Shown here one piece after another: positions 25,768 through 33,769 of a stretch of 36,629 nt of DNA. Position 1 is the stretch's first letter. The number at the start of each line of letters is the position of its first letter. Made by a program: the position numbers and the translations under genes. The DNA lies in the IMG/VR virus record IMGVR_UViG_3300032217_000592, positions 1 to 36,629 of that record, one strand, 5' to 3'. The DNA is from a virus. Under the pieces are notes generated by a model that was not told the origin of the DNA, made no database searches, and saw only the letters and a program-made list of their open reading frames with translations.

Positions 25768-28114
25768 TCCATTAGACCCAACAGGTCTTTCCCCAATAGA
25801 AGATAAAGTTATTTCCACAAGTGGTGGAGGTGGTGGTGGTCCTAGCACCAGCATCTCTGTTACTGGTGAGCCTAAACTAACTGGTGATGTCACCCTGTCT
25901 GCAGGACCTAATGTCGTTCTTACTCAGACTGGACAGGACATTGAAATTGAATCTACTGCATCAGGAATCCCCGTAGGTGGCACTGAGGGTCAGATTTTAG
26001 CTAAGGCATCTGCAACAGACTATGATGTTACATGGATAGACAACTTTGCTTCATCTACCAGACACCTTGTAAAAGCAGCAGAGGCTATTACAAAAGGTAT
26101 GGCTGTGTATGTATCTGGTGCTACTGGTACAAACATGCTTGTATCTAAGGCATCAAACGACTCTGAAGAAAAATCCTCTAAGGTTCTTGGTCTTTCTCAG
26201 TCCACACTAGCTACTAACGGTCAGGGATATGTTGTCACTGAAGGGCTAATCGCCAACATAGATACTTCGGCTGCTGGAACAGAAGGCGACCCTGTATGGC
26301 TTGGAACCAATGGCAACCTGCTCTATGGAGCTTCTAATAAACCTGTTGCCCCAGCAAATCTTGTTTATATTGGTGTGGTTACAAGAAAGAGTGCGACTGT
26401 TGGTGAAATCTTTGTAAATGTTGCCAATGGTTATGAGATAGAAGAACTACACGATGTTCTTGTTACTTCACTAGCAAACAATCAGATACTGGCATATGAA
26501 AGTTCAACTGGTTTATGGAAGAACAAATCTATTCCCACTGTGCTTGGCTACACACCTGAAGATGTGGCAAATAAAGACATTACTGGCACATTAGGTACAT
26601 CTGATACTAAATACCCCAGCCAAAAAGCTGTCAAAACATATGTAGACACAGGACTAGCCACCAAAGAACCAACCCTTACAAAAGGTAATTTGACTGAATC
26701 TACATCCTCAGTATTGACCATTTCTGGTGGTTCAAGTGCTGTCATCGGCTCTGGCACATCAATTCAGGTCAAACAAGCATCAGGCACACAAGCTGGTTAT
26801 TTATCTAGCACTGATTGGACTACTTTTAATAATAAAGAACCTGCTGTTACAAAAGGAAACCTCACAGAATCTACCTCTTCTGTGCTTACTATAAGTGGTG
26901 GCACTGGTTCAGTTATTGGTTCTGGAACTAGTATCCAGGTAAAACAGGCAAGTGGTACACAGGCAGGCTACCTTTCATCCACTGACTGGACTACCTTCAA
27001 TAACAAACAGGCTGCTTTAGGTTTCACTGCAGAGAATGTAGCCAATAAGTCCACCTCGACCAGCCTCGGAACTTCAGATACGCTGTACCCTACTCAGAAC
27101 GCAGTTAAGACTTATGTTGATGCCAACAACTCAACCCTACAAATACGAAATGAAACACCCACAGGCACAATCAATGGAACAAATGTTACTTTTACATTAG
27201 CCAACACGCCTTATACAAATAACCTCCGTCTTTACAAGAACGGTGTTCGCCTCAAACCTGGCGCTGGAAACGACTACACTATTTCAGGTAATACAATCAC
27301 AATGGCAACAGCTCCTGCAACTGGCACTGCACTATTAGCCGACTATGAACTCACTTCAGGCACATTTGCTCAGGGCGTTAGCCAACTAATTACGAACGAA
27401 ACACCTTCAGGGTCAGTCAATGGCACAAATGTCAACTTTACGACTGCTAAAGCATTTATTGGTGGAACACTTGAGGTTTACATCAACGGTGTTAAACAAC
27501 AGCGCACAACGCACTACACTGAGACAACACCAGCTAGCGGCACATTTGCGATGTCGGATGCTCCATTAACAGGTGATGTGATAGAAGTTCGTTATCAGAA
27601 CACCCTCACTTCAACAGGCTCAGCCAGTGATGTCGGTGGTATTCAAGCAAGCTCGACGGCAACGGCAAATAAGCTCATGCCACTGGATGCCAATGCACGA
27701 ATTGTAAGCAGCTTATTCGATATTGGGTCATCAGCTATCCTTGGTGGCTCTGGTTCACAACAAACTACGGCATCTGCCACATATGTTGATTTTACTAATC
27801 TCGGTACAGTCACTGTGAATGTCCCATCATCTGGAAAAATGCTTGTAGTTGGAACGGTCGGAGCACAATCAAATGTTACAGGCATTTTCGACTGTTATTG
27901 TCGAGTAGTTATCGGTTCAACAAATAGTATGGAATTTGCCGTTACGCCAACTGCACAATACGGCGGAGCTAACATTGCCGTAATGGATGTATTGACTGGA
28001 TTAACACCAGGAAGTAATACAATGAAGGTACAAATTAGGGTGAATAGTGCATCATTTACTGGTATATGGACACCAACTCGAACAAAAATTTTAGCGATTC
28101 CGATTGGTGCATAA
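25748..28114 (+). CDS. Tail fibre protein
   Basis: 788 residues from ATG 25748, which has AGAGG at the right distance; ATG 25739 does not. It opens with MTRYKINPLDPTGLSPIEDK, a likely virion-attachment segment, then a GGGGGG hinge and a long series of beta-rich stalk repeats. IASK-free NKDITGTLGTSDTKYPSQKA-type units and VKTYVD motifs are widespread in phage and prophage fibres. A 57-codon tandem repeat lies at 26666-27007. The last 250 residues are beta-sandwich-like and probably form the tip. No chaperone autocleavage motif is seen. Confidence 0.85.
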   Translation: MTRYKINPLDPTGLSPIEDKVISTSGGGGGGPSTSISVTGEPKLTGDVTLSAGPNVVLTQTGQDIEIESTASGIPVGGTEGQILAKASATDYDVTWIDNFASSTRHLVKAAEAITKGMAVYVSGATGTNMLVSKASNDSEEKSSKVLGLSQSTLATNGQGYVVTEGLIANIDTSAAGTEGDPVWLGTNGNLLYGASNKPVAPANLVYIGVVTRKSATVGEIFVNVANGYEIEELHDVLVTSLANNQILAYESSTGLWKNKSIPTVLGYTPEDVANKDITGTLGTSDTKYPSQKAVKTYVDTGLATKEPTLTKGNLTESTSSVLTISGGSSAVIGSGTSIQVKQASGTQAGYLSSTDWTTFNNKEPAVTKGNLTESTSSVLTISGGTGSVIGSGTSIQVKQASGTQAGYLSSTDWTTFNNKQAALGFTAENVANKSTSTSLGTSDTLYPTQNAVKTYVDANNSTLQIRNETPTGTINGTNVTFTLANTPYTNNLRLYKNGVRLKPGAGNDYTISGNTITMATAPATGTALLADYELTSGTFAQGVSQLITNETPSGSVNGTNVNFTTAKAFIGGTLEVYINGVKQQRTTHYTETTPASGTFAMSDAPLTGDVIEVRYQNTLTSTGSASDVGGIQASSTATANKLMPLDANARIVSSLFDIGSSAILGGSGSQQTTASATYVDFTNLGTVTVNVPSSGKMLVVGTVGAQSNVTGIFDCYCRVVIGSTNSMEFAVTPTAQYGGANIAVMDVLTGLTPGSNTMKVQIRVNSASFTGIWTPTRTKILAIPIGA
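26666..27007 (+). repeat. 57-codon tandem duplication in the fibre gene
   Basis: Units 26666-26836 and 26837-27007 encode 57 residues with only five differences (EPTLTKGNLTES... and EPAVTKGNLTES...). The DNA differs at many synonymous positions, so the copy is old and its protein is conserved. Confidence 0.9.
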
Positions 28115-28125
28115 GGAGATAAATC

Positions 28126-28476
28126 ATGGCACGACAGAAGGTCACAAATTCACAATTACAAAACGCGGTAAACAGCCAAGCAAATGCTGGTAACGCTGGT
28201 GGCACGATGTATTACATCAACTTAGGTGGCATAAAAATCCTTTGGGGAGTAAGCACAACTATCTCAACAACGACTACTGCTACTCAGTACAACTTCACCC
28301 TTCCAACCAGTTTTTTCACTACTGTTCAATACGCTGGCGCTACTGCGTACCCCATTAGTGCTGATGCAAAGCAAACCACCAATATCGCCACATACAGCAC
28401 ATCAAATGTAGGCGTCTATATGTGGGCGGCAACAAACGCAACCTGTCAAGTAACAATCATGGTGATAGGTACATAA
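28126..28476 (+). CDS. Fibre-associated hypothetical protein
   Basis: 116 residues with GGAGA upstream. MARQKVTNSQLQNAVNSQAN is polar and helical; the rest (YYINLGGIKILWGVSTTIST then TTVQYAGATAYPISADAKQT) is a beta-sandwich-like, Thr-rich domain like those in small tail-tip proteins. It lies between the fibre and the collar protein and may be part of the same appendage. Confidence 0.65.
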   Translation: MARQKVTNSQLQNAVNSQANAGNAGGTMYYINLGGIKILWGVSTTISTTTTATQYNFTLPTSFFTTVQYAGATAYPISADAKQTTNIATYSTSNVGVYMWAATNATCQVTIMVIGT

Positions 28477-28485
28477 GGAGAATAT

Positions 28486-29295
28486 ATGCCAGCAACTTTA
28501 GTCACTACTAACGAAATGTACTTCCCAGGAACTATCTGGACCTATGCCGGAGTTACCGCTCCTTCTGGTTGGTTGCTCTGTTATGGCCAGACTGTTTCAC
28601 GAACCACTTACGCTGATTTATTCAATGCCCTTGTTCCCTCGCAAGGAACCGTCACGATTACTATTGCTACGCCTGGCGTTGTATCTCAAACAGGACACCC
28701 ATTTGTCACTGGTGATGCGGTGTATCTTACGACAACTGGCGCATTGCCAACAGGACTATCGACTAATACGCTCTACTATGTCATCAAAGTAGATGCCAAC
28801 AGCTACAACCTGGCGACATCTAGGGCTAATGCCGTTGCAGGAACAAAGATTGCGACATCAGGCACCCAGAGCGGCACACATACCTTATTCGGTTGCCCCT
28901 ACGGTCTAGGTGATGGTTCGACAACCTTTACTATCCCTGACGCTCGTGGCCGAGTATTAGCAGGCGCAGATGCAATGGGTGGAACGGCAGCATCACGCAT
29001 GACACTGGCTCGCTCACAAGGCTCCTACGGCAATCTCGGTGCATCTGGTGGTGCAGAATCTCACACGATTGTTACTGCGGAATTAGCGTCACATAATCAC
29101 AGTCCAGTCGGAACTGGTGGTGGGAAGTTTATCACAGTTGATGGTAGTGCTACAACTCAAACAACTATTGGCTCAGGAACATACGCAACTGTCAGATGGG
29201 ATAATGGTCAAACTGTAACTACATCAACTGGTAGCGATACAGCCCACAACAATGTGCAACCAACCTTGCTCGTCAACTACATCATTAAGACCTAA
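28486..29295 (+). CDS. Phage tail collar-domain protein
   Basis: 269 residues. PGTIWTYAGVTAPSGWLLCYGQTVSRTTYADLF (about 15-47) is the tail collar domain, continued by GLGDGSTTFTIPDARGRVLAGAD after an insertion of 90 residues (VTGDAVYLTTTGALPTGLST region). HNH-like SHNHSP and NVQPTLLVNYIIKT close the receptor-tip domain. Collar domain proteins fold as trimeric tips of short tail fibres. The insertion between the two collar halves is a likely variable receptor-binding module. Confidence 0.85.
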   Translation: MPATLVTTNEMYFPGTIWTYAGVTAPSGWLLCYGQTVSRTTYADLFNALVPSQGTVTITIATPGVVSQTGHPFVTGDAVYLTTTGALPTGLSTNTLYYVIKVDANSYNLATSRANAVAGTKIATSGTQSGTHTLFGCPYGLGDGSTTFTIPDARGRVLAGADAMGGTAASRMTLARSQGSYGNLGASGGAESHTIVTAELASHNHSPVGTGGGKFITVDGSATTQTTIGSGTYATVRWDNGQTVTTSTGSDTAHNNVQPTLLVNYIIKT

Positions 29296-29314
29296 CATAC
29301 TAGACAACATAAAA

Positions 29315-29343
29315 TTGCAAAGAGAAATTGTAAAAGATAAGAT
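29315..29343 (+). promoter_or_regulatory. Leaderless promoter
   Basis: TTGCAA (29315-29320), 17-base spacer, TAAGAT (29338-29343), then AAAGAT and ATG 29350. Confidence 0.65.
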
Positions 29344-29349
29344 AAAGAT

Positions 29350-30015
29350 ATGAGTTACAACCTACAAAGTGTTCGCAGTAGAATTGAACAGAAACTAGAT
29401 GATACGAGCTTTGGAGCAGCCAAACTCAATCAGTTTATCAATGATGGTATCAGGGACATTTTAAATGCTCGTCGCTTTCGTTTTATGGAGCGAGAAGCCA
29501 CTATACAGACTGTCATTGGTGATTCCACTGTCACTGGTGTACCTATTGACCTAGAAGTGCCAATATCTCTGCGCATCTATAACCCAAAGAATAAAGCCAT
29601 AGAACTCACCTATGTAGAGTACGAAGACTTTGATACAGTAATGGCTAACCCAAACAATGTAAGCAACACTGTTCCTGCTTACTGGCGAGTATTTAATGGT
29701 GATATATTTGTCTATCCTAATGCAGATGCAGTTTATGACCTCAAACTCAAGTATCTTAAATCAGTTGGTGAACTTGTCAATGATACAGATGTCCCAGAAA
29801 TACCAGAAAGCTTCAGCGAGTTAGTCGTTCTTGCAGGTTACAAGCGAGCATTAGAGCATAACGATGACTATGACCAAGCACAGCTTATCCAACAGCAAGT
29901 AGACATACAAGTAGATAACATGGATGAAAGATTCAAGCGACAGATGGGATTGCCCCATGTCATGCGACAACCTAATAGAAACCGCAGGGTAGGTAGAACT
30001 ATCGGGGGTATATAG
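29350..30015 (+). CDS. Head-to-tail adaptor protein
   Basis: 221 residues. MSYNLQSVRSRIEQKLDDTS and FGAAKLNQFINDGIRDILNA form a helical start. Beta strands (EATIQTVIGDSTVTGVPIDL) and YWRVFNGDIFVYPNADAVYD follow, then a helical C terminus that ends in a basic, disordered tail (VMRQPNRNRRVGRTIGGI). This pattern matches P22-gp4-like adaptors that sit under the portal. It has no ribosome site and its promoter is leaderless, so it starts a new tail unit. Confidence 0.75.
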   Translation: MSYNLQSVRSRIEQKLDDTSFGAAKLNQFINDGIRDILNARRFRFMEREATIQTVIGDSTVTGVPIDLEVPISLRIYNPKNKAIELTYVEYEDFDTVMANPNNVSNTVPAYWRVFNGDIFVYPNADAVYDLKLKYLKSVGELVNDTDVPEIPESFSELVVLAGYKRALEHNDDYDQAQLIQQQVDIQVDNMDERFKRQMGLPHVMRQPNRNRRVGRTIGGI

Positions 30016-30017
30016 TC

Positions 30018-32006
30018 ATGGCACTTTCCCCTTTCGGACCACGCAGACGATTTGTATCCACTAATAAGACAGCACTTGTAGAAAACAACTTCTACGCTCT
30101 TGGTGGACTAGACCTTTATTCACCAGATGAAACAATGAAAGACAGCAACTCGCCATTTGCGAGGAACTTTCGTGTGTATAACCACGACCAGCTAGAGAGT
30201 CGTGTAGCTATCTCTAAGCGTAACGGACACACTAAATACTCTGATGTAGTAGATGAGTCAAAGAATACAGAACAAGCCAGCACAACAGGGGCTGGTGATG
30301 TCAACTTTGGAAACATTACATGGATTGCACAAAAGTTTGTACCAAGTGCAACTAATAATCTTGCTAAGGTTGGTGTCAAGTTAAAAAATATCAATAGTGG
30401 TACCGCGCCTATTATTGTAACTATTCACCAAGACAGTTCTGGTAATCCTGGAACCATTATTGCTACTAGTTCATTTGACCAGACTCTTATTACTTCTAGC
30501 TATGCTATGCAATACGCTCTCTTTGTAGAAGCACCAACACTTACATCAGGTGCTACTTACTGGATAGTCTTGCGTCAACAGGACGAAGGTACTGGCACAT
30601 ATACAGTGTCAACAACCACTAATGCGACAGATGCAAAGATTTCTACAAGCTCTGGTAACACATGGACAGCAGCGACATACGACATTAACTTTGAAACATA
30701 TCTTGCTCCTGGTGGTGGTGTTTTGGCTGTGCATCGCTTTTACCGAACAAATGCTAACCCTGAAACAATCTTTGTCGCTAAGAACTCTACTGGTGTCGGG
30801 CTATACAAAGTGAACGACTCTACTGGGGCTGTCACTCAAATAACAGTGACACTTACATCAACTGCTACTCATTATGAGTTTGTCAATGTGGATAACAAAT
30901 GTTACTTCGTTAATGGTGTAGATAATCCTAAAGTCTACAACGGTACATCTGTATCAGATATGGGTGGCTCACCTGGAGTGAGTGTTGGCATTAGGCTTCA
31001 TAAGCAGGCTCTGTACTTGCTACAAGCCAATAACAAAGTTATTTATTCTACTCCTGATGCTCTTGAGACATTTGATTCAACTGCCTTTATATATATACCT
31101 GCCCCTAGTACAGCAGACTATGTTGTTTACATGGAAACCTTTCAGGGCAACCTAGTGTTCTTTACAAGACGCACTAAATATGTTCTTTATGGAACTAATG
31201 TATCTAACTTCTCACTACTTGAATCTACTGCTGTTAAGGGAGTTGTTGGCAAGAAAGCAGCTTTTAAGTATGAGTCATTTATCTACTTTGTATCTGATGA
31301 CAGGAATGTCTATGCCTATAACGGTGGTACTGACAAAGCAATAGGCACTAATGTTATGCGACAGCTAGACCAAGTGAGTGACATCAGCAATGTTATTGTC
31401 ACTGTAGGTAACGGACTGCTTCGTATCTATTACACGCCATCTGGTAGCAGCCAGCCAACCAGCTGCCTTATAGACAACTTAGACTACTTCCAATGGATGC
31501 AGGACACTGGGGTGTTTGTATCTTGTGGCACAGCACTAGCCTCTCAGACAGACACTAACCAGTTTGTTGTTGGCTCATCTCGTGTTAGCCGATTGATGTA
31601 TGCAGAAACTGGTGGCTCAGATATTGGCAAGCCAATCCTCTTTGACTACTGGACTAAATACTTCTCATTTAATCACCCTTCTCGTAAACATCGCATTAAA
31701 CGACTATACCCTGTATTCAGGGCTGGTGAAGGTCCTTATTATGCAAATGTAGATGTAGATGCAGACTATCTTAACTCACCATCTACAAATCGTGTGTATC
31801 TTGGCACAGATGCTGCAACTTGGGGTGGGGGTGCCACTTGGGGCGGTGGTGCTATCTGGGGTGGCAATCAACTATTCCAGCCACCTCGCCTCAGTGTACC
31901 TGGACAAAACTCCAGACATCAGATTCGCTTCTCACAGTATGGTGTGAACAACCCAGTTCATATACTAGGGTTCTCAACATACACTAGATTGAGAAGACCA
32001 ATATAA
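30018..32006 (+). CDS. Tail nozzle-like beta-propeller protein
   Basis: 662 residues. The first 75 residues (FYALGGLDLYSPDETMKDSN, NFRVYNHDQLESR) are followed by an inserted Ig/carbohydrate-binding-like domain (about 95-230), then FVNVDNKCYFVNGVDNPKVY, LHKQALYLLQANNKVIYSTP and KYESFIYFVSDDRNVYAYNG, which are repeated propeller blades. Near the end is a WGGGATWGGGAIWGG triplet and YANVDVDADYLNSP. This is the plan of P22-gp10-like nozzle proteins that close the tail tube. It begins two bases after the adaptor stop. Confidence 0.8.
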   Translation: MALSPFGPRRRFVSTNKTALVENNFYALGGLDLYSPDETMKDSNSPFARNFRVYNHDQLESRVAISKRNGHTKYSDVVDESKNTEQASTTGAGDVNFGNITWIAQKFVPSATNNLAKVGVKLKNINSGTAPIIVTIHQDSSGNPGTIIATSSFDQTLITSSYAMQYALFVEAPTLTSGATYWIVLRQQDEGTGTYTVSTTTNATDAKISTSSGNTWTAATYDINFETYLAPGGGVLAVHRFYRTNANPETIFVAKNSTGVGLYKVNDSTGAVTQITVTLTSTATHYEFVNVDNKCYFVNGVDNPKVYNGTSVSDMGGSPGVSVGIRLHKQALYLLQANNKVIYSTPDALETFDSTAFIYIPAPSTADYVVYMETFQGNLVFFTRRTKYVLYGTNVSNFSLLESTAVKGVVGKKAAFKYESFIYFVSDDRNVYAYNGGTDKAIGTNVMRQLDQVSDISNVIVTVGNGLLRIYYTPSGSSQPTSCLIDNLDYFQWMQDTGVFVSCGTALASQTDTNQFVVGSSRVSRLMYAETGGSDIGKPILFDYWTKYFSFNHPSRKHRIKRLYPVFRAGEGPYYANVDVDADYLNSPSTNRVYLGTDAATWGGGATWGGGAIWGGNQLFQPPRLSVPGQNSRHQIRFSQYGVNNPVHILGFSTYTRLRRPI

Positions 32007-32019
32007 GAAAGGGGGCTAT

Positions 32020-32211
32020 ATGCCAATGAAAAAAATGTCAGCTAAACAGGCTAAAATAAAGAAAGTTATGGGTGAATACAAGAGAGGCACACTACATGCT
32101 GGTGTTAATCCTAAAGGACCAAAAAAAGCTCCTTCAGCTAAAAGCCGAAAGCAAGCTATTGCGATTGCAATGTCTGAGGCTGGTATGGCTCGTAAACGCT
32201 CTAAGAGGTAA
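32020..32211 (+). CDS. Small basic phage protein (DUF6496-like)
   Basis: 63 residues, mostly Lys and Ala. KIKKVMGEYKRGTLHAG and KAPSAKSRKQAIAIAMSEAGMARKRSK follow the motif order of a small family found in many podoviruses beside the neck genes. Function is not known; a DNA-binding or virion-internal role is likely from its charge. AAGGGGG stands upstream. Confidence 0.75.
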   Translation: MPMKKMSAKQAKIKKVMGEYKRGTLHAGVNPKGPKKAPSAKSRKQAIAIAMSEAGMARKRSKR

Positions 32212-32213
32212 AC

Positions 32214-32684
32214 ATGCCATCTATTGAGAAACCAATTATTCAGTTACACCCTGATGTCAGTTACAGGGATTTAGTTGCGTTGCTCAATGAGAACTTTCGT
32301 CGCCTTGCCTCAAACATAAACTATACTCAAACAAAAGGTACTAAATATAGTTATACTGGTGCTGCATTACCAGCAACAATAGTAAGTGTTACCATCACAA
32401 CTAACGGCAGTCCTGTTCAAATTGTTTGTTCTGGTGATGCTAATCCGTTATCTGCTGGTGGTTGGGGTGTTATAAATCTTTACAGAGATACAACTGCTAT
32501 TGGTCAAAAAGTGCAGTTTGAATCTAGTGCTGCAAATGAGAACAATCCTTACTGTCTTTCTGTAATAGATGCGCCTGTTGCTGGTACATATACCTATTCG
32601 CTCAAAATTACAAATAATAGTGGTGGTAATGTGGATTTCGGTGAAAGTGAAGGTCCTGTTATATACGCTATAGAATTAAAATAA
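32214..32684 (+). CDS. Hypothetical tail protein
   Basis: 156 residues. IIQLHPDVSYRDLVALLNENFRRLA (7-31) is helical, and from about residue 38 the chain is beta-rich with Ser/Thr/Gly (TGAALPATIVSVTITTNGSP, GWGVINLYRDTTAIGQKVQF). It ends EGPVIYAIELK, a fibre or knob-like fold. It may cap or decorate the nozzle. Starts two bases after the previous stop. Confidence 0.65.
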   Translation: MPSIEKPIIQLHPDVSYRDLVALLNENFRRLASNINYTQTKGTKYSYTGAALPATIVSVTITTNGSPVQIVCSGDANPLSAGGWGVINLYRDTTAIGQKVQFESSAANENNPYCLSVIDAPVAGTYTYSLKITNNSGGNVDFGESEGPVIYAIELK

Positions 32685-32694
32685 AGCAATAGTA

Positions 32695-32724
32695 TTGCGA
32701 TAAAAACAAGAACAAGGATATTAT
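32695..32724 (+). promoter_or_regulatory. Leaderless promoter
   Basis: TTGCGA (32695-32700), 18-base spacer, TATTAT (32719-32724), then AAAGAC and ATG 32731. Confidence 0.65.
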
Positions 32725-32730
32725 AAAGAC

Positions 32731-32919
32731 ATGGTATCGGTAGAATCCCTAAAAGAGAAAGGAACAATTACACGAACTGATATTGCAGAACTATTTGCAT
32801 CACTGGGTGAGCCTGGTGAGAACAGAGAAGCAAAGATAGAAGCTGTGAAGTCACTAGGTATAAAGAACTTTCAAGGAATAGGTCTTGAAACGACAGTAGA
32901 GGATTATCAGGAATACTAA
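32731..32919 (+). CDS. Small hypothetical protein
   Basis: 62 residues. MVSVESLKEKGTITRTDIAE then LFASLGEPGENREAKIEAVK and GIGLETTVEDYQEY. Helical and acidic. It heads the ejection-protein unit from a leaderless promoter and lies one base before the next gene. No family is recognised. Confidence 0.6.
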   Translation: MVSVESLKEKGTITRTDIAELFASLGEPGENREAKIEAVKSLGIKNFQGIGLETTVEDYQEY

Positions 32920-32920
32920 T

Positions 32921-33760
32921 ATGGACCAAGCACGATTAGCTCAAGAATATGCGAACCTAGCATCTGTGTATGACCCACAGAGAGCTTTAGTTCAACAACA
33001 GATTGCCGCACTTCCAGCTCAATATGAGGGGCAGAAATCAGCTCTTGAACAGGCTAAAATAAATGCTTTTAGAAACATCGGTGAGGCTGCTCAAACACGA
33101 GGTACATTCTTTAGTGGATTTCGTCCACAAGAAATGGCTCGTTATACTGGTGAGAAGTATTTACCAGCTCTTGCTAATCTAGGTACTCAACAGCAACAAG
33201 CGACTTTCAATTTACAAAAAGCTCTTGCCGATGTAGAACTCGCACAGCGACAGGCTGCAACCACTAATCTTCAAAATGTCCTTAACCGAGAACAACAGCA
33301 GCGACAGTTTGAGCAATCACTTTCTGCACAGCGTTCTGCCGGTGGTGGTGGAGGATACGGCGGTGGACCAACATTTGATTTAAGCGGACTTATGAACGCT
33401 ATGCAGGGTGGTGGACAGCCTGCGGCTTCAACTGGTCCATCCTTTACAAAAACAGCCAGTGGTAAAGGCTACAATTTCTTTGATGTTGGTGGTAAACCTA
33501 TATCTGCTATTCAATTTGCTCAACAAAGCGGTAAAGGCGGAGATATTAAAAACTTCTTGCAAAGTTTGGCTGATGGTGGTGATGCGAATGCTCGTATTGC
33601 TATTCAATATGCGGATTCTAATTTTAGAAATGTCCCAGTTCAATATAAAAATGCCCTACAAGCACTTGGTATAGGTAGTGCATCTTATGTTTCTCCACAG
33701 CCAACACCAAGACCAGGTGCGTTTACTCCTGCTATTAGAGGAATAGGAAGTTTTAAATAA
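32921..33760 (+). CDS. Probable ejection (internal virion) protein 1
   Basis: 279 residues. Residues 1-145 are Gln/Ala-rich helices (LAQEYANLASVYDPQRALVQ, TRGTFFSGFRPQEMARYTGE and NREQQQRQFEQSLSAQR), then a Gly hinge (GGGGGYGGG), a Phe-rich globular part and a Pro-rich tail. Long Gln/Ala helices next to a glycine-rich hydrophobic partner are typical for podovirus proteins ejected with DNA. No enzyme motif. Confidence 0.6.
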   Translation: MDQARLAQEYANLASVYDPQRALVQQQIAALPAQYEGQKSALEQAKINAFRNIGEAAQTRGTFFSGFRPQEMARYTGEKYLPALANLGTQQQQATFNLQKALADVELAQRQAATTNLQNVLNREQQQRQFEQSLSAQRSAGGGGGYGGGPTFDLSGLMNAMQGGGQPAASTGPSFTKTASGKGYNFFDVGGKPISAIQFAQQSGKGGDIKNFLQSLADGGDANARIAIQYADSNFRNVPVQYKNALQALGIGSASYVSPQPTPRPGAFTPAIRGIGSFK

Positions 33761-33769
33761 GGCAAATAT

